NCBI RefSeq assembly: GCF_000420485.1
Contig: NZ_ATVA01000014.1
Location: 335,958-399,957 of the forward strand
Length of the DNA stretch: 64,000 bases
Direction of reading: 5' to 3'
DNA from: Paucidesulfovibrio longus DSM 6739
GTDB lineage: Bacteria > Desulfobacterota > Desulfovibrionia > Desulfovibrionales > Desulfovibrionaceae
The number at the start of each line of letters is the position of its first letter. Position 1 is the stretch's first letter. The notes under the pieces were generated by a model. The model was not told where the DNA came from and ran no database searches. It saw only the letters and a list, made by a program, of their open reading frames with translations. Below are positions 39,297 through 48,150 of the stretch, piece by piece. The translations under genes and the position numbers were made by a program.

Positions 39297-40553
39297 CTAG
39301 AGGCCGGGCAGCCAGAGCGAGAGGGCCGGGACGTAGGTGATCAGCAGGACCACGGCGGACAGGATGGCCAGAAAGGGCAGGGTGGAGCGGCAGGTGGTCA
39401 GGATCGGCTTCTGGAAGCGGTAGCTGGCGATGAACAGGTTCAGGCCTACGGGCGGCGTGCAGTAGCCGATTTCCATGTTCGCCAGGAAGATGATGCCCAG
39501 GTGCACGGGATCGACGCCGTAGCCCGCGGCGATGGGCAGCAGCAGGGGCACCACCAGCACGGTGGCCGAGAAGATGTCCAGCACCGCGCCGAGCGCGAGC
39601 AGAAAGATGTTCAAGAGCATCAGGAAGGACCATTTGCTGGTCACGAAACCCTGCACGAACTCGAAGAGGCGCTGGGGCACCTCCTGGTCGATGAGCAGGT
39701 TGGTGGATGCCTGGGACACGGCCAGAATGATCAGGATGCCGCCCACCAGGGTCATGCTGCGGGTCATGATGCCCGGCAGCTCGCGCCACTTCACGTCGCG
39801 GTAGATGGCGACCTCCACCAGGAGCACGTAGGCCGCGGTCACGGCGGCGGCCTCGCCCAGGGCGAACCAGCCGGAGTAGATGCCGCCGAGCACGATCACG
39901 GGCAGGGGCAGCTCCCAGGCCGCCTTGCGCGCGGCGGAGGCGATGTCGGCCGGGCGGAAGGGGGTCAGGGGAATGCGGCTCTTCAGGCCCTGGCGCACGC
40001 ACCAGAGGCCCAGAAGCAGGATCATCAGGACGCCCGGCACGATGCCCGCCAGGAAGAGGTTGTTGATGTCCTCGCGGGCGATGATGCCGAAAAGGATCAG
40101 GGGAATGGCCGGGGGAAAGAGCAGGCCCAGGCTGCCGGACGTGGTCACCAGTCCGAGGCTGAAGCGCTCCGGGTAGCCCTCGCCCGCGAGCGAGGGGTAG
40201 AGCAGCGCGCCCAGGGCGATGATGGTCACTCCCGAAGCTCCGGTCAGGGCGGTGAAGGCCGCGCAGACCAGCAGGGTGACGATGCCCAGGCCGCCGGGCA
40301 TCCAGCCGAGCAGCGCCTTGGAAAAGCCCACCAGCCGCTCCGAGGTGCGCGAGCGGGCCATGAGCTCGCCCGCGAAGGTGAACAGCGGAATGGACACCAG
40401 CACGGGCGTGTCCACGAGGCGGTGGATTTCCATGGCCACCAGGGAAGGGTCCAGCCCGTCGGACATGAATCCCAGGATGGCCGTGGCCGCGATGAGGGCG
40501 AAGAGCGGCGTGCCCATCAGGGCGAAGCAGCCGAGCAGCAGCTTGATCAGCAT
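39297..40553 (-). CDS. dctM: TRAP transporter large membrane subunit DctM
   Basis: The 418-residue protein is polytopic (about 12 hydrophobic segments) and has typical DctM blocks: PLFTFAGELMARS, ALTGASGVTIIALGALLYP, LGLLFPPAIPLILFGII and VHLGIIFLANMEIGYCTPPV. It is the ion-coupled translocation subunit. Its start overlaps the dctQ stop by seven bases. The length is normal. Confidence 0.95.
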   Translation of the reverse strand: MLIKLLLGCFALMGTPLFALIAATAILGFMSDGLDPSLVAMEIHRLVDTPVLVSIPLFTFAGELMARSRTSERLVGFSKALLGWMPGGLGIVTLLVCAAFTALTGASGVTIIALGALLYPSLAGEGYPERFSLGLVTTSGSLGLLFPPAIPLILFGIIAREDINNLFLAGIVPGVLMILLLGLWCVRQGLKSRIPLTPFRPADIASAARKAAWELPLPVIVLGGIYSGWFALGEAAAVTAAYVLLVEVAIYRDVKWRELPGIMTRSMTLVGGILIILAVSQASTNLLIDQEVPQRLFEFVQGFVTSKWSFLMLLNIFLLALGAVLDIFSATVLVVPLLLPIAAGYGVDPVHLGIIFLANMEIGYCTPPVGLNLFIASYRFQKPILTTCRSTLPFLAILSAVVLLITYVPALSLWLPGL

Positions 40554-41074
40554 GGGCGCTCCCCGGTCACGACCCCGCGGGCGAGATCGCGGAGCAGGAC
40601 CAGCCCGGCCGCGAGGTAGCGCAGGGCCATGACCCCGAAGGCCAGCGGCATGATCAGCTCGACCACCCAGGAGGGCACGCCCTGCATGGCCTGCATGCCG
40701 TATTCGTATTCGTCCAGAAGGAACAGGCCGCAGGAGTGGGCCAGGGCCGCGCAGACCAGGGCCGTGAACAGGTAGGCCAGCCCCTTGCAGAAGGCGGCGG
40801 CCCGCAGCGGCAGGAAGTGGTTGATGACGTCGATGGAAAGGTGGTCCTGGTTGCGCGAGGCGACCATGGCTCCCAGCAGGGCGATCCAGAGCACGAGGCG
40901 GCGCAGGAGCGGGTCGATCCAGACCAGTCCGGTCTGGGCGGCGTTGCGCAGCACGATCTGGAGCACGGCGAGCACGATCATGCCCGCCAGGGACAGCACG
41001 AGCAGGCCCGTCTCGGCGGATTCCAGCGCGTGCAGCACCCTGCGGGGAAACGAGGCTTGGGAACGGCTTTCCAT
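40547..41074 (-). CDS. dctQ: TRAP transporter small membrane subunit DctQ
   Basis: The 175-residue protein has four membrane segments and the DctQ-type middle part (RNAAQTGLVWIDPLLRRLVL followed by GAMVASRNQDHLSIDVI). DctQ partners DctM. It is between dctP and dctM with 11 bases to the former and an overlap with the latter, so all three are co-transcribed. Confidence 0.94.
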   Translation of the reverse strand: MESRSQASFPRRVLHALESAETGLLVLSLAGMIVLAVLQIVLRNAAQTGLVWIDPLLRRLVLWIALLGAMVASRNQDHLSIDVINHFLPLRAAAFCKGLAYLFTALVCAALAHSCGLFLLDEYEYGMQAMQGVPSWVVELIMPLAFGVMALRYLAAGLVLLRDLARGVVTGERPC

Positions 41075-41085
41075 CGCGGGCTTGC

Positions 41086-42087
41086 TCAGTTCACGGCCCG
41101 GATGGCGGCGCGGACCTTTTCAAGCAGGGCCGGGTCGAGCTTGCCCTCGTCGCGGTAGCGCTCCACCAGCTCGTCGGCAACGGCCTTGAAGCGCGCGTGG
41201 CCCTCCGGCGTGACGGGTTCCAGGGTGATGCCCTGGGCCAGCAGCGCCTGGAGCGCGGAGTCGTTCTCCAGCCGCACGCTCTTGTCCACTTCGCTCATGC
41301 GCCGCGTGAAGATGTCCATGACGGTCTTGCGGTCCGCGTCCGAAAGCTTGGCCAGGGCGCGGTCCTGGAAGGCCAGGGTGCTGTAGGAATAGAGAAGGGG
41401 CTCGTCCATGATGTGCTTGATGCGCGTGAACCACTGCAAGGCCAGCGCGGCCACGGGCGAGGAGACCACGGTGTCGATGACTCCGGTCTGGAGCCCGGTG
41501 AGCACGTCGGGCAGGGGCAGGGGAATGGGGGTGACGCCGAAGGCGCTGAACGCGTCCTGGCCCAGCTGGGAACCTTCGGGCAGCCAGGGCTTGATCCGGG
41601 TCATGTCCGCGGGGCCGTGCACGGGCACCGCGCCCATGACGTGGATGAACCCGACCTCGATGAGTCCGGTGCAGTCCAGGCCCTTGGCCTTCATGCGGCG
41701 CAGCAGCTCGGGCTCGACAGCGGCGCGGGCCGCGTCGGCCTGGGCCGGGGTGGTCACGAGCATGGGCATGCCGATGATGCCGAAGCTGAAGTCCATCTGT
41801 TCCAGGGAACCGGCGGAAAGGGTGGCGGCCTGGAGCTGGCCCGCGCGCATCTTGCGCATTACCTGGGCGTCGGAGCCCATGACCCCGCCCGCGTAGATCT
41901 TGACCTGCACGCGGCCCTGGGTGGCGATCTCCACTTCCTTGGCGCCCTCGCGCAGGGACGTGGTCACGGTGGTGCCGTCCGGCGCGAGCGTGGCGATCTT
42001 CAGGGTTTCGGCTCCGGCGGTGCCGCCGAGCAAGGCCAGGGCGAGCGCCAGGAGCGGGGCGAGTATGGAAAAACGGTTCATGGGCAT
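41086..42087 (-). CDS. dctP: TRAP transporter solute-binding protein DctP
   Basis: The 333-residue protein has a signal peptide (LALALALLGGTAGA) and the DctP fold (LKIATLAPDGTTVTTSLREG, VKIYAGGVMGSDAQVMRKM, MPMLVTTPAQADAARAAV, VLTGLQTGVIDTVVSSPVAA). It binds the substrate, usually an organic acid, in the periplasm. The residue that normally contacts the carboxylate is an Arg in many DctPs and is not obvious here. The neighbouring TatT gene suggests the TatT-DctP type of TRAP system. Confidence 0.94.
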   Translation of the reverse strand: MPMNRFSILAPLLALALALLGGTAGAETLKIATLAPDGTTVTTSLREGAKEVEIATQGRVQVKIYAGGVMGSDAQVMRKMRAGQLQAATLSAGSLEQMDFSFGIIGMPMLVTTPAQADAARAAVEPELLRRMKAKGLDCTGLIEVGFIHVMGAVPVHGPADMTRIKPWLPEGSQLGQDAFSAFGVTPIPLPLPDVLTGLQTGVIDTVVSSPVAALALQWFTRIKHIMDEPLLYSYSTLAFQDRALAKLSDADRKTVMDIFTRRMSEVDKSVRLENDSALQALLAQGITLEPVTPEGHARFKAVADELVERYRDEGKLDPALLEKVRAAIRAVN

Positions 42088-42139
42088 GGTCCTCTTTTGT
42101 CTTGGGTGTCCGCGGAGTGGTTCCGCGGTCGGGCGGCGG

Positions 42140-43018
42140 CTAGAAGAAGTCGTCCGCCTCCTGCAGGAGCACGGCGGCCTCCCGCTTTGCCAGGGTGTTC
42201 TGCAGGGCCAGATCGGGCTGCACGTCCGCGGGCGTGTCCATGACGTGGGCCAGGAGCCTGTCGTGCAGTTCGCGGTCCTGAAGGGGGCGCGCGTAGCTCT
42301 TGGCGAAGGTCACGTAGGTCAGCAGATCGGCCCCCTTGGAAATTTCGATGGCCCGCTCGAAATGCGCGCGGGCTTGTTCGGGCTTGCCGCCGTAGGCGGG
42401 CGGCAGCAGGGTCTGGAGGATGCCCATGAGCACATGGGGCGCGCCGTCGGCGTAGGTCTCGTCGAGCTGGAGCATGCGTTCGGCCAGGGCCTGGAGCTTG
42501 GGCACGTCGGCCACGTCGGTCCAGGAGCCGGGCCGGGCCTTGATGTACGCGCCCCAGGCATTGACGGCCGCGTGGATGTATTTGAGGTCGCCCTTGTCCA
42601 GGCTGGCGGGCACCGGGCCGAATTCGGCGGCGGGCTTGTCCCAGAGCCGGGCGAAATCGTCGCTGCGCTCGGAAAGGGCGCGTATGGCGTAGTCGCGGGC
42701 CTTGGCGGTCATCAGCCTGGCCCGTTCCGGGTCGCCGTCGAGGGTGAAGGCCACGGCGTAGGCCGTGAGCAGGCCGGAGGCGGCGGCCAGGGTGTCCTCG
42801 TCGTCGGGCGAGCCTTGGACCAGGGCGTCCATGAAGATCAGATAGGAGGGAATGCCCTGGCGCACGGTTTCCAGATCCTGCTGGCGCTTCACCGAGGACG
42901 AGAGGTTCTCCATGATCGGGGAGGCGGCCCCGCGCATCAGCGCGCCGCAGCCGGTCATGGCCAGGCAGGCGAGGATCAGGGCCGCGAGGGCCGGGGGGGC
43001 GAACTTGGGGCGCGTCAA
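42140..43018 (-). CDS. TatT-type TRAP-associated lipoprotein
   Basis: The 292-residue protein has a lipoprotein signal (LACLAMTGC) and an alpha-helical TPR-like body (YVTFAKSYARPLQDRELHD; AHFERAIEISKGADLLTY). This combination next to DctP matches the TatT family, which in Treponema forms a complex with its DctP. It is the first gene of the operon, 52 bases ahead of dctP. The function is inferred from the family. Confidence 0.85.
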   Translation of the reverse strand: MTRPKFAPPALAALILACLAMTGCGALMRGAASPIMENLSSSVKRQQDLETVRQGIPSYLIFMDALVQGSPDDEDTLAAASGLLTAYAVAFTLDGDPERARLMTAKARDYAIRALSERSDDFARLWDKPAAEFGPVPASLDKGDLKYIHAAVNAWGAYIKARPGSWTDVADVPKLQALAERMLQLDETYADGAPHVLMGILQTLLPPAYGGKPEQARAHFERAIEISKGADLLTYVTFAKSYARPLQDRELHDRLLAHVMDTPADVQPDLALQNTLAKREAAVLLQEADDFF

Positions 43019-43051
43019 TGCTCTGTTCTCCGGTATGTGTTGCGAAGGGGG

Positions 43052-43080
43052 GATATATCAAAATAATGGCGCGAGTGAAA
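43052..43080 (-). promoter_or_regulatory. Probable promoter of the TRAP operon
   Basis: On the minus strand TTTCAC and TATATC are 17 bases apart in the only AT-rich stretch nearby. Transcription would begin near 43046, about 28 bases ahead of the TatT gene. Confidence 0.6.
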
Positions 43081-43141
43081 CTATATTAGGTTAAAACGTC
43101 GATCCCTTGCCATTTCCATGAGTTGGGAGTAAGGCGGGGCC

Positions 43142-44272
43142 ATGCCCGAAATACCGGATCACGCCCTGCCGCACGAGTCCGCGGCCGCATGCGCGCAGAC
43201 CTTGGCCCAAGGCTGCAAGCTTTGCAAAATGTGCCTGAAGGAATGCCCGCTGATCAAGAAGTGGGGCATGCCCGGCGAGATGGCCTCGCGGCTGCTCTCC
43301 GGCGAGCTGGACGTGGAAGGCGCGCGCGAGGCCGCCTTCGAATGCACGCTCTGCGGGCTCTGCACCCAGGTCTGCACCGTAAGCGGCCTGGACCCGCGCT
43401 CCCTCTTCGCGGCCCTGCGGCGCGAGGCCGCGGCGGAGCAGCCGCAGCGGCTCAAGCCCTACAAGCCCCTGCTGCGCTACGAGCGCACGGGCCTGACCGG
43501 GGCCTTCTCCTTTTTCGGCCTGCCGCGCGGGGTGCGGCGGGTGTTCTTCCCTGGCTGCTCCCTGTCGGGCACGCGGCCCGAAACGGTCTGGCGCGTGCTG
43601 GAAAAGCTGCGCGCCGATGATCCGGCCACGGGCTTCGTGATGCGCTGCTGCGCCAAGCCTTCGCTGATGCTGGGGCGCACGGACTTTTTTTTGGAGCAGA
43701 GCCGCGCCCTTGCGTCCCGCCTGGAAGAGGCCGGGGTGGAGGAGCTGCTCGCGGCCTGTCCCAACTGCTTCAACGCCCTGCGGGAGGCGAAGCCGTCCTT
43801 TGCGGTGCGTACGGTCTACGAGGTGCTGGCCGAGGGCGATCCCGAACCCGGTCCCGGCATGGAGCGGATCAAGACCGCCGTGCACGACCCCTGCGTGCTG
43901 CGGGCGGAAAAGGGCGTGCACTCCGCCGTGCGCGACCTGCTCTGGAACCACGGCTGCTCGGTTTCGGAAATGCGCCACGCGCACCACAAGGCGATCTGCT
44001 GCGGCGAGGGCGGCGGACTGGCCGTGGCCCATCCGGAACTGGCCGACCACTGGCTGAAGACCCGGCTGGAAGAGGCGCGGGGACGGGAACTGGCCGTGTA
44101 TTGCTCCGGCTGTCTGGAGCGGCTCGCGCCCCATGCGCCCACGCGCCACGTTCTGGACATCCTGCTGGACGGGCCGGGCGGCGAACCGCCGCGCCCATCG
44201 TCCGGCCCGGCGAAGTATTTCAACCGATTGCGCCTGAAAAAGCGCGCGGCTGCGCTCTATCGCGGGGAGTGA
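43142..44272 (+). CDS. Fe-S protein with two 4Fe-4S clusters and CCG domains (GlpC/HdrD type)
   Basis: The 376-residue cytoplasmic protein has two ferredoxin-like motifs near the N-terminus (CKLCKMCLKECP and CTLCGLCTQVC) and two CCG-type cysteine-rich regions (ACPNC with RCC before it; HDPCVLR, ICCGEGGG and YCSGC after it). Such subunits carry electrons in glycerol-3-phosphate, lactate or disulfide oxidoreductases. The second 4Fe-4S motif ends in CTV rather than the usual CP. No flavin partner is adjacent, though the glcD/glcF-like pair lies 12 kb away. Its own promoter probably lies in the gap facing the TRAP operon. Confidence 0.88.
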   Translation: MPEIPDHALPHESAAACAQTLAQGCKLCKMCLKECPLIKKWGMPGEMASRLLSGELDVEGAREAAFECTLCGLCTQVCTVSGLDPRSLFAALRREAAAEQPQRLKPYKPLLRYERTGLTGAFSFFGLPRGVRRVFFPGCSLSGTRPETVWRVLEKLRADDPATGFVMRCCAKPSLMLGRTDFFLEQSRALASRLEEAGVEELLAACPNCFNALREAKPSFAVRTVYEVLAEGDPEPGPGMERIKTAVHDPCVLRAEKGVHSAVRDLLWNHGCSVSEMRHAHHKAICCGEGGGLAVAHPELADHWLKTRLEEARGRELAVYCSGCLERLAPHAPTRHVLDILLDGPGGEPPRPSSGPAKYFNRLRLKKRAAALYRGE

Positions 44273-44322
44273 CCCGAAATCCCGGCCTTTACCGGGACCG
44301 GTGATCGGGGTAGGGAGCAGAC

Positions 44323-45636
44323 ATGCGTGACGAAAACGGCCAGGTGACCCAGCCCGCAAGGGAGCGCGGCGTTTTAGCCGCCGCTCCCCTGGCGCTCGCC
44401 TATCTGCTGCTGCCGCTTTCCTGGACCGTCTCCCGCTTCGCGCCTTCCCTGCGCATGCCGGGCTGGGTTCCTTCGGGCTGGCCCTGGCTGGCCCTGGCCG
44501 GGGCCGGGCTGCTGGGAGCCGTGGCCGCGCTGGCCACCCGGCGCAACCCCCTGAAGCGCGTTCCCGTCTGGATGGCGCTGCTCGCGGCCGCCTGCGGCGC
44601 GCTGCTGGCCCTCTGCCTGATCAAGCTCAGCCTGCCCCGTCTCCAGGGGCCGTTCTTCCCGGTCGAACGCTTCTGGCTCCTGGCCCTGCCCGAAACCGCC
44701 CCCCTGATCTTCACGCTGCTGGCCGGAACCTGGGCCATGAGCTTCGGAGCGCCCGCGCGCGTCTGGTTCCGCCGTTTCGGCACGCTGCTCGGCATGCTGG
44801 TCGTCGCGGACGTGGCCTTTGCCAGCTTCCTGGCGGGGTTCCCCGTGCCGGGCGGCGTTCTCCTGGACGGAAGCCTGGCCGAGCGCCACGCCTTCCTCCT
44901 GGGCCTGGCCCTGCTGCTCGGCGTGGACGACGCGGACCGCAAGGGCCGCTTTCCCTCCTGGCAGAGCATGACGATCATGGCGGGCCTGCTCGGCTGCGGC
45001 TCCCCCGCGGCCCAGCTTGCCGCGGGAAGCGCCTACCTGTTCCTCTCGCGCGAGCGCCTCGAGGCGCGCATCGGCTTCGCCCTGGCCTGCGCGGGCGGCG
45101 TGGCCGGACCGCTCTACGGCGGCACGCCGCTGCACATGGACGGGCGCATGCAGGTCTACATGACCTGGATGGCCGGGCTGGAGAGCTTTGCCGCGCACCC
45201 CCTGGCCCTGCTCAAGGGCTTCGGTCCCTGGCCGCTGGATTTCCACCTGCCGGAGCAGGCCGCTTCGGCCCTGGGCATGCCGGACATGAATTTCAGCCTT
45301 CCGCCCCGCGCCGTGCCCTCGTTCTGGATGCGGGCGGCCCTGGTCTGGGGCGCGCTGCCGCTCCTGGCCCTGCTGCTGACCAGCATGGCGCTGACCGCGG
45401 TGACTCCGGGCCGGGCCATGGCCGGGATCATGGCCCTGGCCCTGGCCCAGGGCGTGGTCTTCCCCCTGCTGTACGACGGCTCGGCCGCGCTGCCGCTGTG
45501 CCTAGCCGTGGTCTGCCTGCTGGGCGAGGGCGTGCGCGTGCTGCGCGCCGAAGCCGACTCTGCGCCGGATTCCCCTGCCGCCTCCGTTTCGGAGCCGGTC
45601 TCCCCGCCGGACCCGGAATCCGGCACCGGAGCCTGA
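44323..45636 (+). CDS. Polytopic membrane protein of unknown function
   Basis: The 437-residue protein has about ten to twelve hydrophobic segments from residue 20 to 405 and a Pro/Ser/Glu-rich C-terminal tail. The layout, with one long polar loop (about 250-345), recalls O-antigen ligase/polymerase-type proteins, but no diagnostic motif was seen and the call is not made. It starts 50 bases after the Fe-S gene. Confidence 0.75.
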   Translation: MRDENGQVTQPARERGVLAAAPLALAYLLLPLSWTVSRFAPSLRMPGWVPSGWPWLALAGAGLLGAVAALATRRNPLKRVPVWMALLAAACGALLALCLIKLSLPRLQGPFFPVERFWLLALPETAPLIFTLLAGTWAMSFGAPARVWFRRFGTLLGMLVVADVAFASFLAGFPVPGGVLLDGSLAERHAFLLGLALLLGVDDADRKGRFPSWQSMTIMAGLLGCGSPAAQLAAGSAYLFLSRERLEARIGFALACAGGVAGPLYGGTPLHMDGRMQVYMTWMAGLESFAAHPLALLKGFGPWPLDFHLPEQAASALGMPDMNFSLPPRAVPSFWMRAALVWGALPLLALLLTSMALTAVTPGRAMAGIMALALAQGVVFPLLYDGSAALPLCLAVVCLLGEGVRVLRAEADSAPDSPAASVSEPVSPPDPESGTGA

Positions 45637-45753
45637 CGGCGTATCCGGTTGCCGTGTCAGCTCGGCGTCTCAGGCCGCCGGACCGGGCCGCCGGATTGAT
45701 TCGCCGCGACGGGGCGCTTGCCAAGCGCCCGCCCGCATCGTATGCCCTGGCAT

Positions 45754-46917
45754 ATGTCTGAAACCTATCCTTTACTGATCACCTGCCCCAAGGGGTTGTC
45801 CTCCTGGCTGCGCGCCGAGGTCGAGGCCCTGGGCCTGCCCGTGCGCCGCGAACTGCCGCTCGGCGTCGAAACCCAGGGCGGCCTGGAAGAGGCCATGCGC
45901 CTGAACCTCTGGCTGCGCACCGGCCACCGCGTGCTGCTGGAGCTGCGGCATTTTCACGCTCCGGACGCGAGCCTGCTGCACGCCCGCGCCGTCAAGCTGC
46001 CCTGGGAGGAGTGGATTCCCGAGGACGGCTACGTGACCGTGAGCGCCGCCGTGAACAATCGGGGCCGCGAGCACTCGGGCCACGCCGCGCTCAAGATCAA
46101 GGACGCCGTGGTGGACCGCATCCGCAAGAAAACCGGGCAGCGCCCGGATTCCGGCCCGGACCAGCGCGGAGCCTCGGTATTCCTCTACTGGCAGGGCGAC
46201 AGCGCCACGCTCTATCTGGACACCTCCGGCGAGCCCCTGGCGCGGCGCGGCTACAAGCTCCAGCCCCACAAGGCCCCGCTCCAGGAAACCCTGGCCGCGG
46301 GCATCGTCATGGCCGCCGGACACAAGCGCGGACTTTTCGTGAACCCCATGTGCGGCAGCGGCTCCCTGGGCTGCGAGGCGGCGCTCATGAGCCTGAACCG
46401 CGCGCCGGGCCTGCTGCGCGAACGCTTCGCCTTCATGGGCCTGAAGACCTACGACCCCGGCGCGTTTCAGCGCCTGTGCGCCGAGGCCCGCGCCGCAGAG
46501 CACGACTCCCCCGGCGGGCGCATCGTGCTCACGGACCACGACCCCGCTGCCGTGGCCGCTGCCCGCGCCAATGCCGAGCGGGCCGGGCTGGCCCCCTTCC
46601 TGGAGTTCGCAGTCTGCGATTTTCGGGAAACGGAAGTCCCGGAAGCGACCGAAGAGCAGCCGGGCTGCGTGATCCTCAACCCGGAATACGGCATGCGCCT
46701 CGGCGAGGAGGACGTCCTGGGCGAGGTCTATTCGGCCATCGGCGATTTCTTCAAGCAGCGCTGCTCCGGCTACACGGGCGGCGTGTTCACGGGAAATCCG
46801 ATCCTGGCCAAGCGCGTGGGGCTCAAGACTCGTCGGCGCATCCCGTTCTTCAACGCCAAGATCGAATGCCGCCTGCTGCTCTACGAACTGTACCAGGGCA
46901 GCCGCAAAGGGGAATGA
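45754..46917 (+). CDS. THUMP-domain RNA methyltransferase (RlmL/YpsC-like)
   Basis: The 387-residue protein has an N-terminal THUMP-containing half (TYPLLITCPKGLSSWLRAEV region; conserved RLNLWLRTGHRV) and a Rossmann methyltransferase half with motif I FVNPMCGSGSLGCEAALM. Motif IV reads NPEYG where related enzymes have NPPYG. These enzymes make m2G in 23S rRNA or tRNA. The ATG of MSET was chosen because upstream residues match nothing. Substrate not proved. Confidence 0.9.
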   Translation: MSETYPLLITCPKGLSSWLRAEVEALGLPVRRELPLGVETQGGLEEAMRLNLWLRTGHRVLLELRHFHAPDASLLHARAVKLPWEEWIPEDGYVTVSAAVNNRGREHSGHAALKIKDAVVDRIRKKTGQRPDSGPDQRGASVFLYWQGDSATLYLDTSGEPLARRGYKLQPHKAPLQETLAAGIVMAAGHKRGLFVNPMCGSGSLGCEAALMSLNRAPGLLRERFAFMGLKTYDPGAFQRLCAEARAAEHDSPGGRIVLTDHDPAAVAAARANAERAGLAPFLEFAVCDFRETEVPEATEEQPGCVILNPEYGMRLGEEDVLGEVYSAIGDFFKQRCSGYTGGVFTGNPILAKRVGLKTRRRIPFFNAKIECRLLLYELYQGSRKGE

Positions 46918-46918
46918 T

Positions 46919-47227
46919 GTGGCCTTCTGGACCGCCATCGTCCGGTACATCGCCGTGGAAAAGCTCCGAGACATGGGCGAGGACGTGCTGGCCCACGGCC
47001 GGGCGGTCTTCGCCGAGGAGCTGGCCGCCGGGAAGACCCAGAAGGAAGCCGCGCGCGTCGCGGCCAAGGCCATGACCCGGCACGCCGCGGACAAAGGCAA
47101 GGGAGCGGGGCAGCTCGCCGGAAGGACCGCCGCCCGGATCGCCGGGCAGGTGTCGCTGGCGGCGAAAAAAGTGCGCGGCGCGGCCGGGAGCCTGGGCGAG
47201 ACCCTGCGGCGCAAGCTGGGCCGATAA
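46919..47227 (+). CDS. Small basic alanine-rich protein, unknown function
   Basis: The 102-residue protein is rich in Ala, Lys and Arg and should be largely alpha-helical (FAEELAAGKTQKEAARVAAKAM). No family was recognised. The GTG start has GGGGA upstream and lies one base after the methyltransferase stop, so the two are likely cotranscribed and coupled. A basic helical protein could bind nucleic acid, but this is a guess. Confidence 0.65.
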   Translation: MAFWTAIVRYIAVEKLRDMGEDVLAHGRAVFAEELAAGKTQKEAARVAAKAMTRHAADKGKGAGQLAGRTAARIAGQVSLAAKKVRGAAGSLGETLRRKLGR

Positions 47228-47368
47228 TAACGCGCGCGCCGTGCCCGGCGGGCTTTTGCTCCCGCCGCGACTTGACAATCCCGATACGAACCGACATCAA
47301 AATGTAATGCGCCCTGCCGCACCGAACGCAGGGCCGTTTCCGGCTCACAGACAACCGGGGGGGACCAG

Positions 47369-47617
47369 ATGAGCCGCAAGGTCAAGTCCGTGCGCGTGCC
47401 GAAGGAACTGGAAACCATCGATCTTTCCGGCATCATCCGTGAATGCGAGGCCTACCTGCGCGACCTGGAATCCGCGACCCTGCTCAAGGCGCAGGGCAAC
47501 CGGGATGCTTCCGAAGCCTTGATCAAGACCCGCGAGCGGGATCTGGGCAAGCGCATCGGCATGATGGTCTACAAGGCGCGCGTCGAGTATGGGCGCGGCC
47601 TGGGGGAAAAAGAGTGA
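47369..47617 (+). CDS. Small conserved-type protein, unknown function
   Basis: The 82-residue protein is charged and probably helical (SGIIRECEAYLRDLESATLL; GKRIGMMVYKARVEYG). No known motif. It starts after a GGGGGG ribosome site and ends with a GTGA overlap with the thioesterase gene, so the two form a unit. A TTGACA at 47273 may be part of their promoter, without a convincing -10. Confidence 0.65.
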   Translation: MSRKVKSVRVPKELETIDLSGIIRECEAYLRDLESATLLKAQGNRDASEALIKTRERDLGKRIGMMVYKARVEYGRGLGEKE

Positions 47618-48090
47618 ATCCGAAAAAAGCCTCGGAATCCGCGGTGGTCATGACCCACATCGCCCTGCCCGAGGACGCCAATCCCGCGGGCAACCTGCAC
47701 GGCGGCGTGATCCTCAAGCACGTGGACACGGCCGGGGGCGTGGTGGCCATGCGCCACGCGCGCGCCAACGTGGTCACGGCCTCGTTCGAGCGCATGGATT
47801 TTCTGGAGCCCGCCTACGTGGGCGAGCTGATGACCTTCAAGGCCAGCCTGAACTACGTGGGCCGGACGAGCATGGAGGTCGGGGTGCGCGTCGAGGCCGA
47901 GAACCCCATCACCGGGCACGTGCGCCACACCAACTCCGCCTACGTGACCTACGTGGCCCTGGACGAGAACGGCAGGCCCCGTTCCGTGCCGCCCCTGGAC
48001 CTGGACACGCCCACTGCCGAGCGCCGCGCCCGCGAGGCCGAAAACCGCCGGCGCATGCGCGAAGCCATCATCCGATCCGAAGAATATTAG
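47614..48090 (+). CDS. Acyl-CoA thioesterase, hotdog fold (YciA/BACH family)
   Basis: The 158-residue protein has the hotdog motif NPAGNLHGGVILKHVDTAGG with the active-site Asp, followed by RMDFLEPAYVGELMTFKASL and VRHTNSAYVTYVALDE. Such enzymes cleave acyl-CoA thioesters in the cytoplasm. GTG start, four-base overlap with the previous gene. Length is normal. Confidence 0.9.
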   Translation: MNPKKASESAVVMTHIALPEDANPAGNLHGGVILKHVDTAGGVVAMRHARANVVTASFERMDFLEPAYVGELMTFKASLNYVGRTSMEVGVRVEAENPITGHVRHTNSAYVTYVALDENGRPRSVPPLDLDTPTAERRAREAENRRRMREAIIRSEEY

Positions 48091-48150
48091 GGGGAAGCCG
48101 GGCCGGGGGCATCTTCTTGCCTTTTCCCCGTTCATGCCGGATGATGCGGC

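Noticed and set aside
47273..47310. TTGACA ahead of the 82-residue gene as a full promoter
   Set aside because: No acceptable -10 sequence occurs 16-18 bases downstream.
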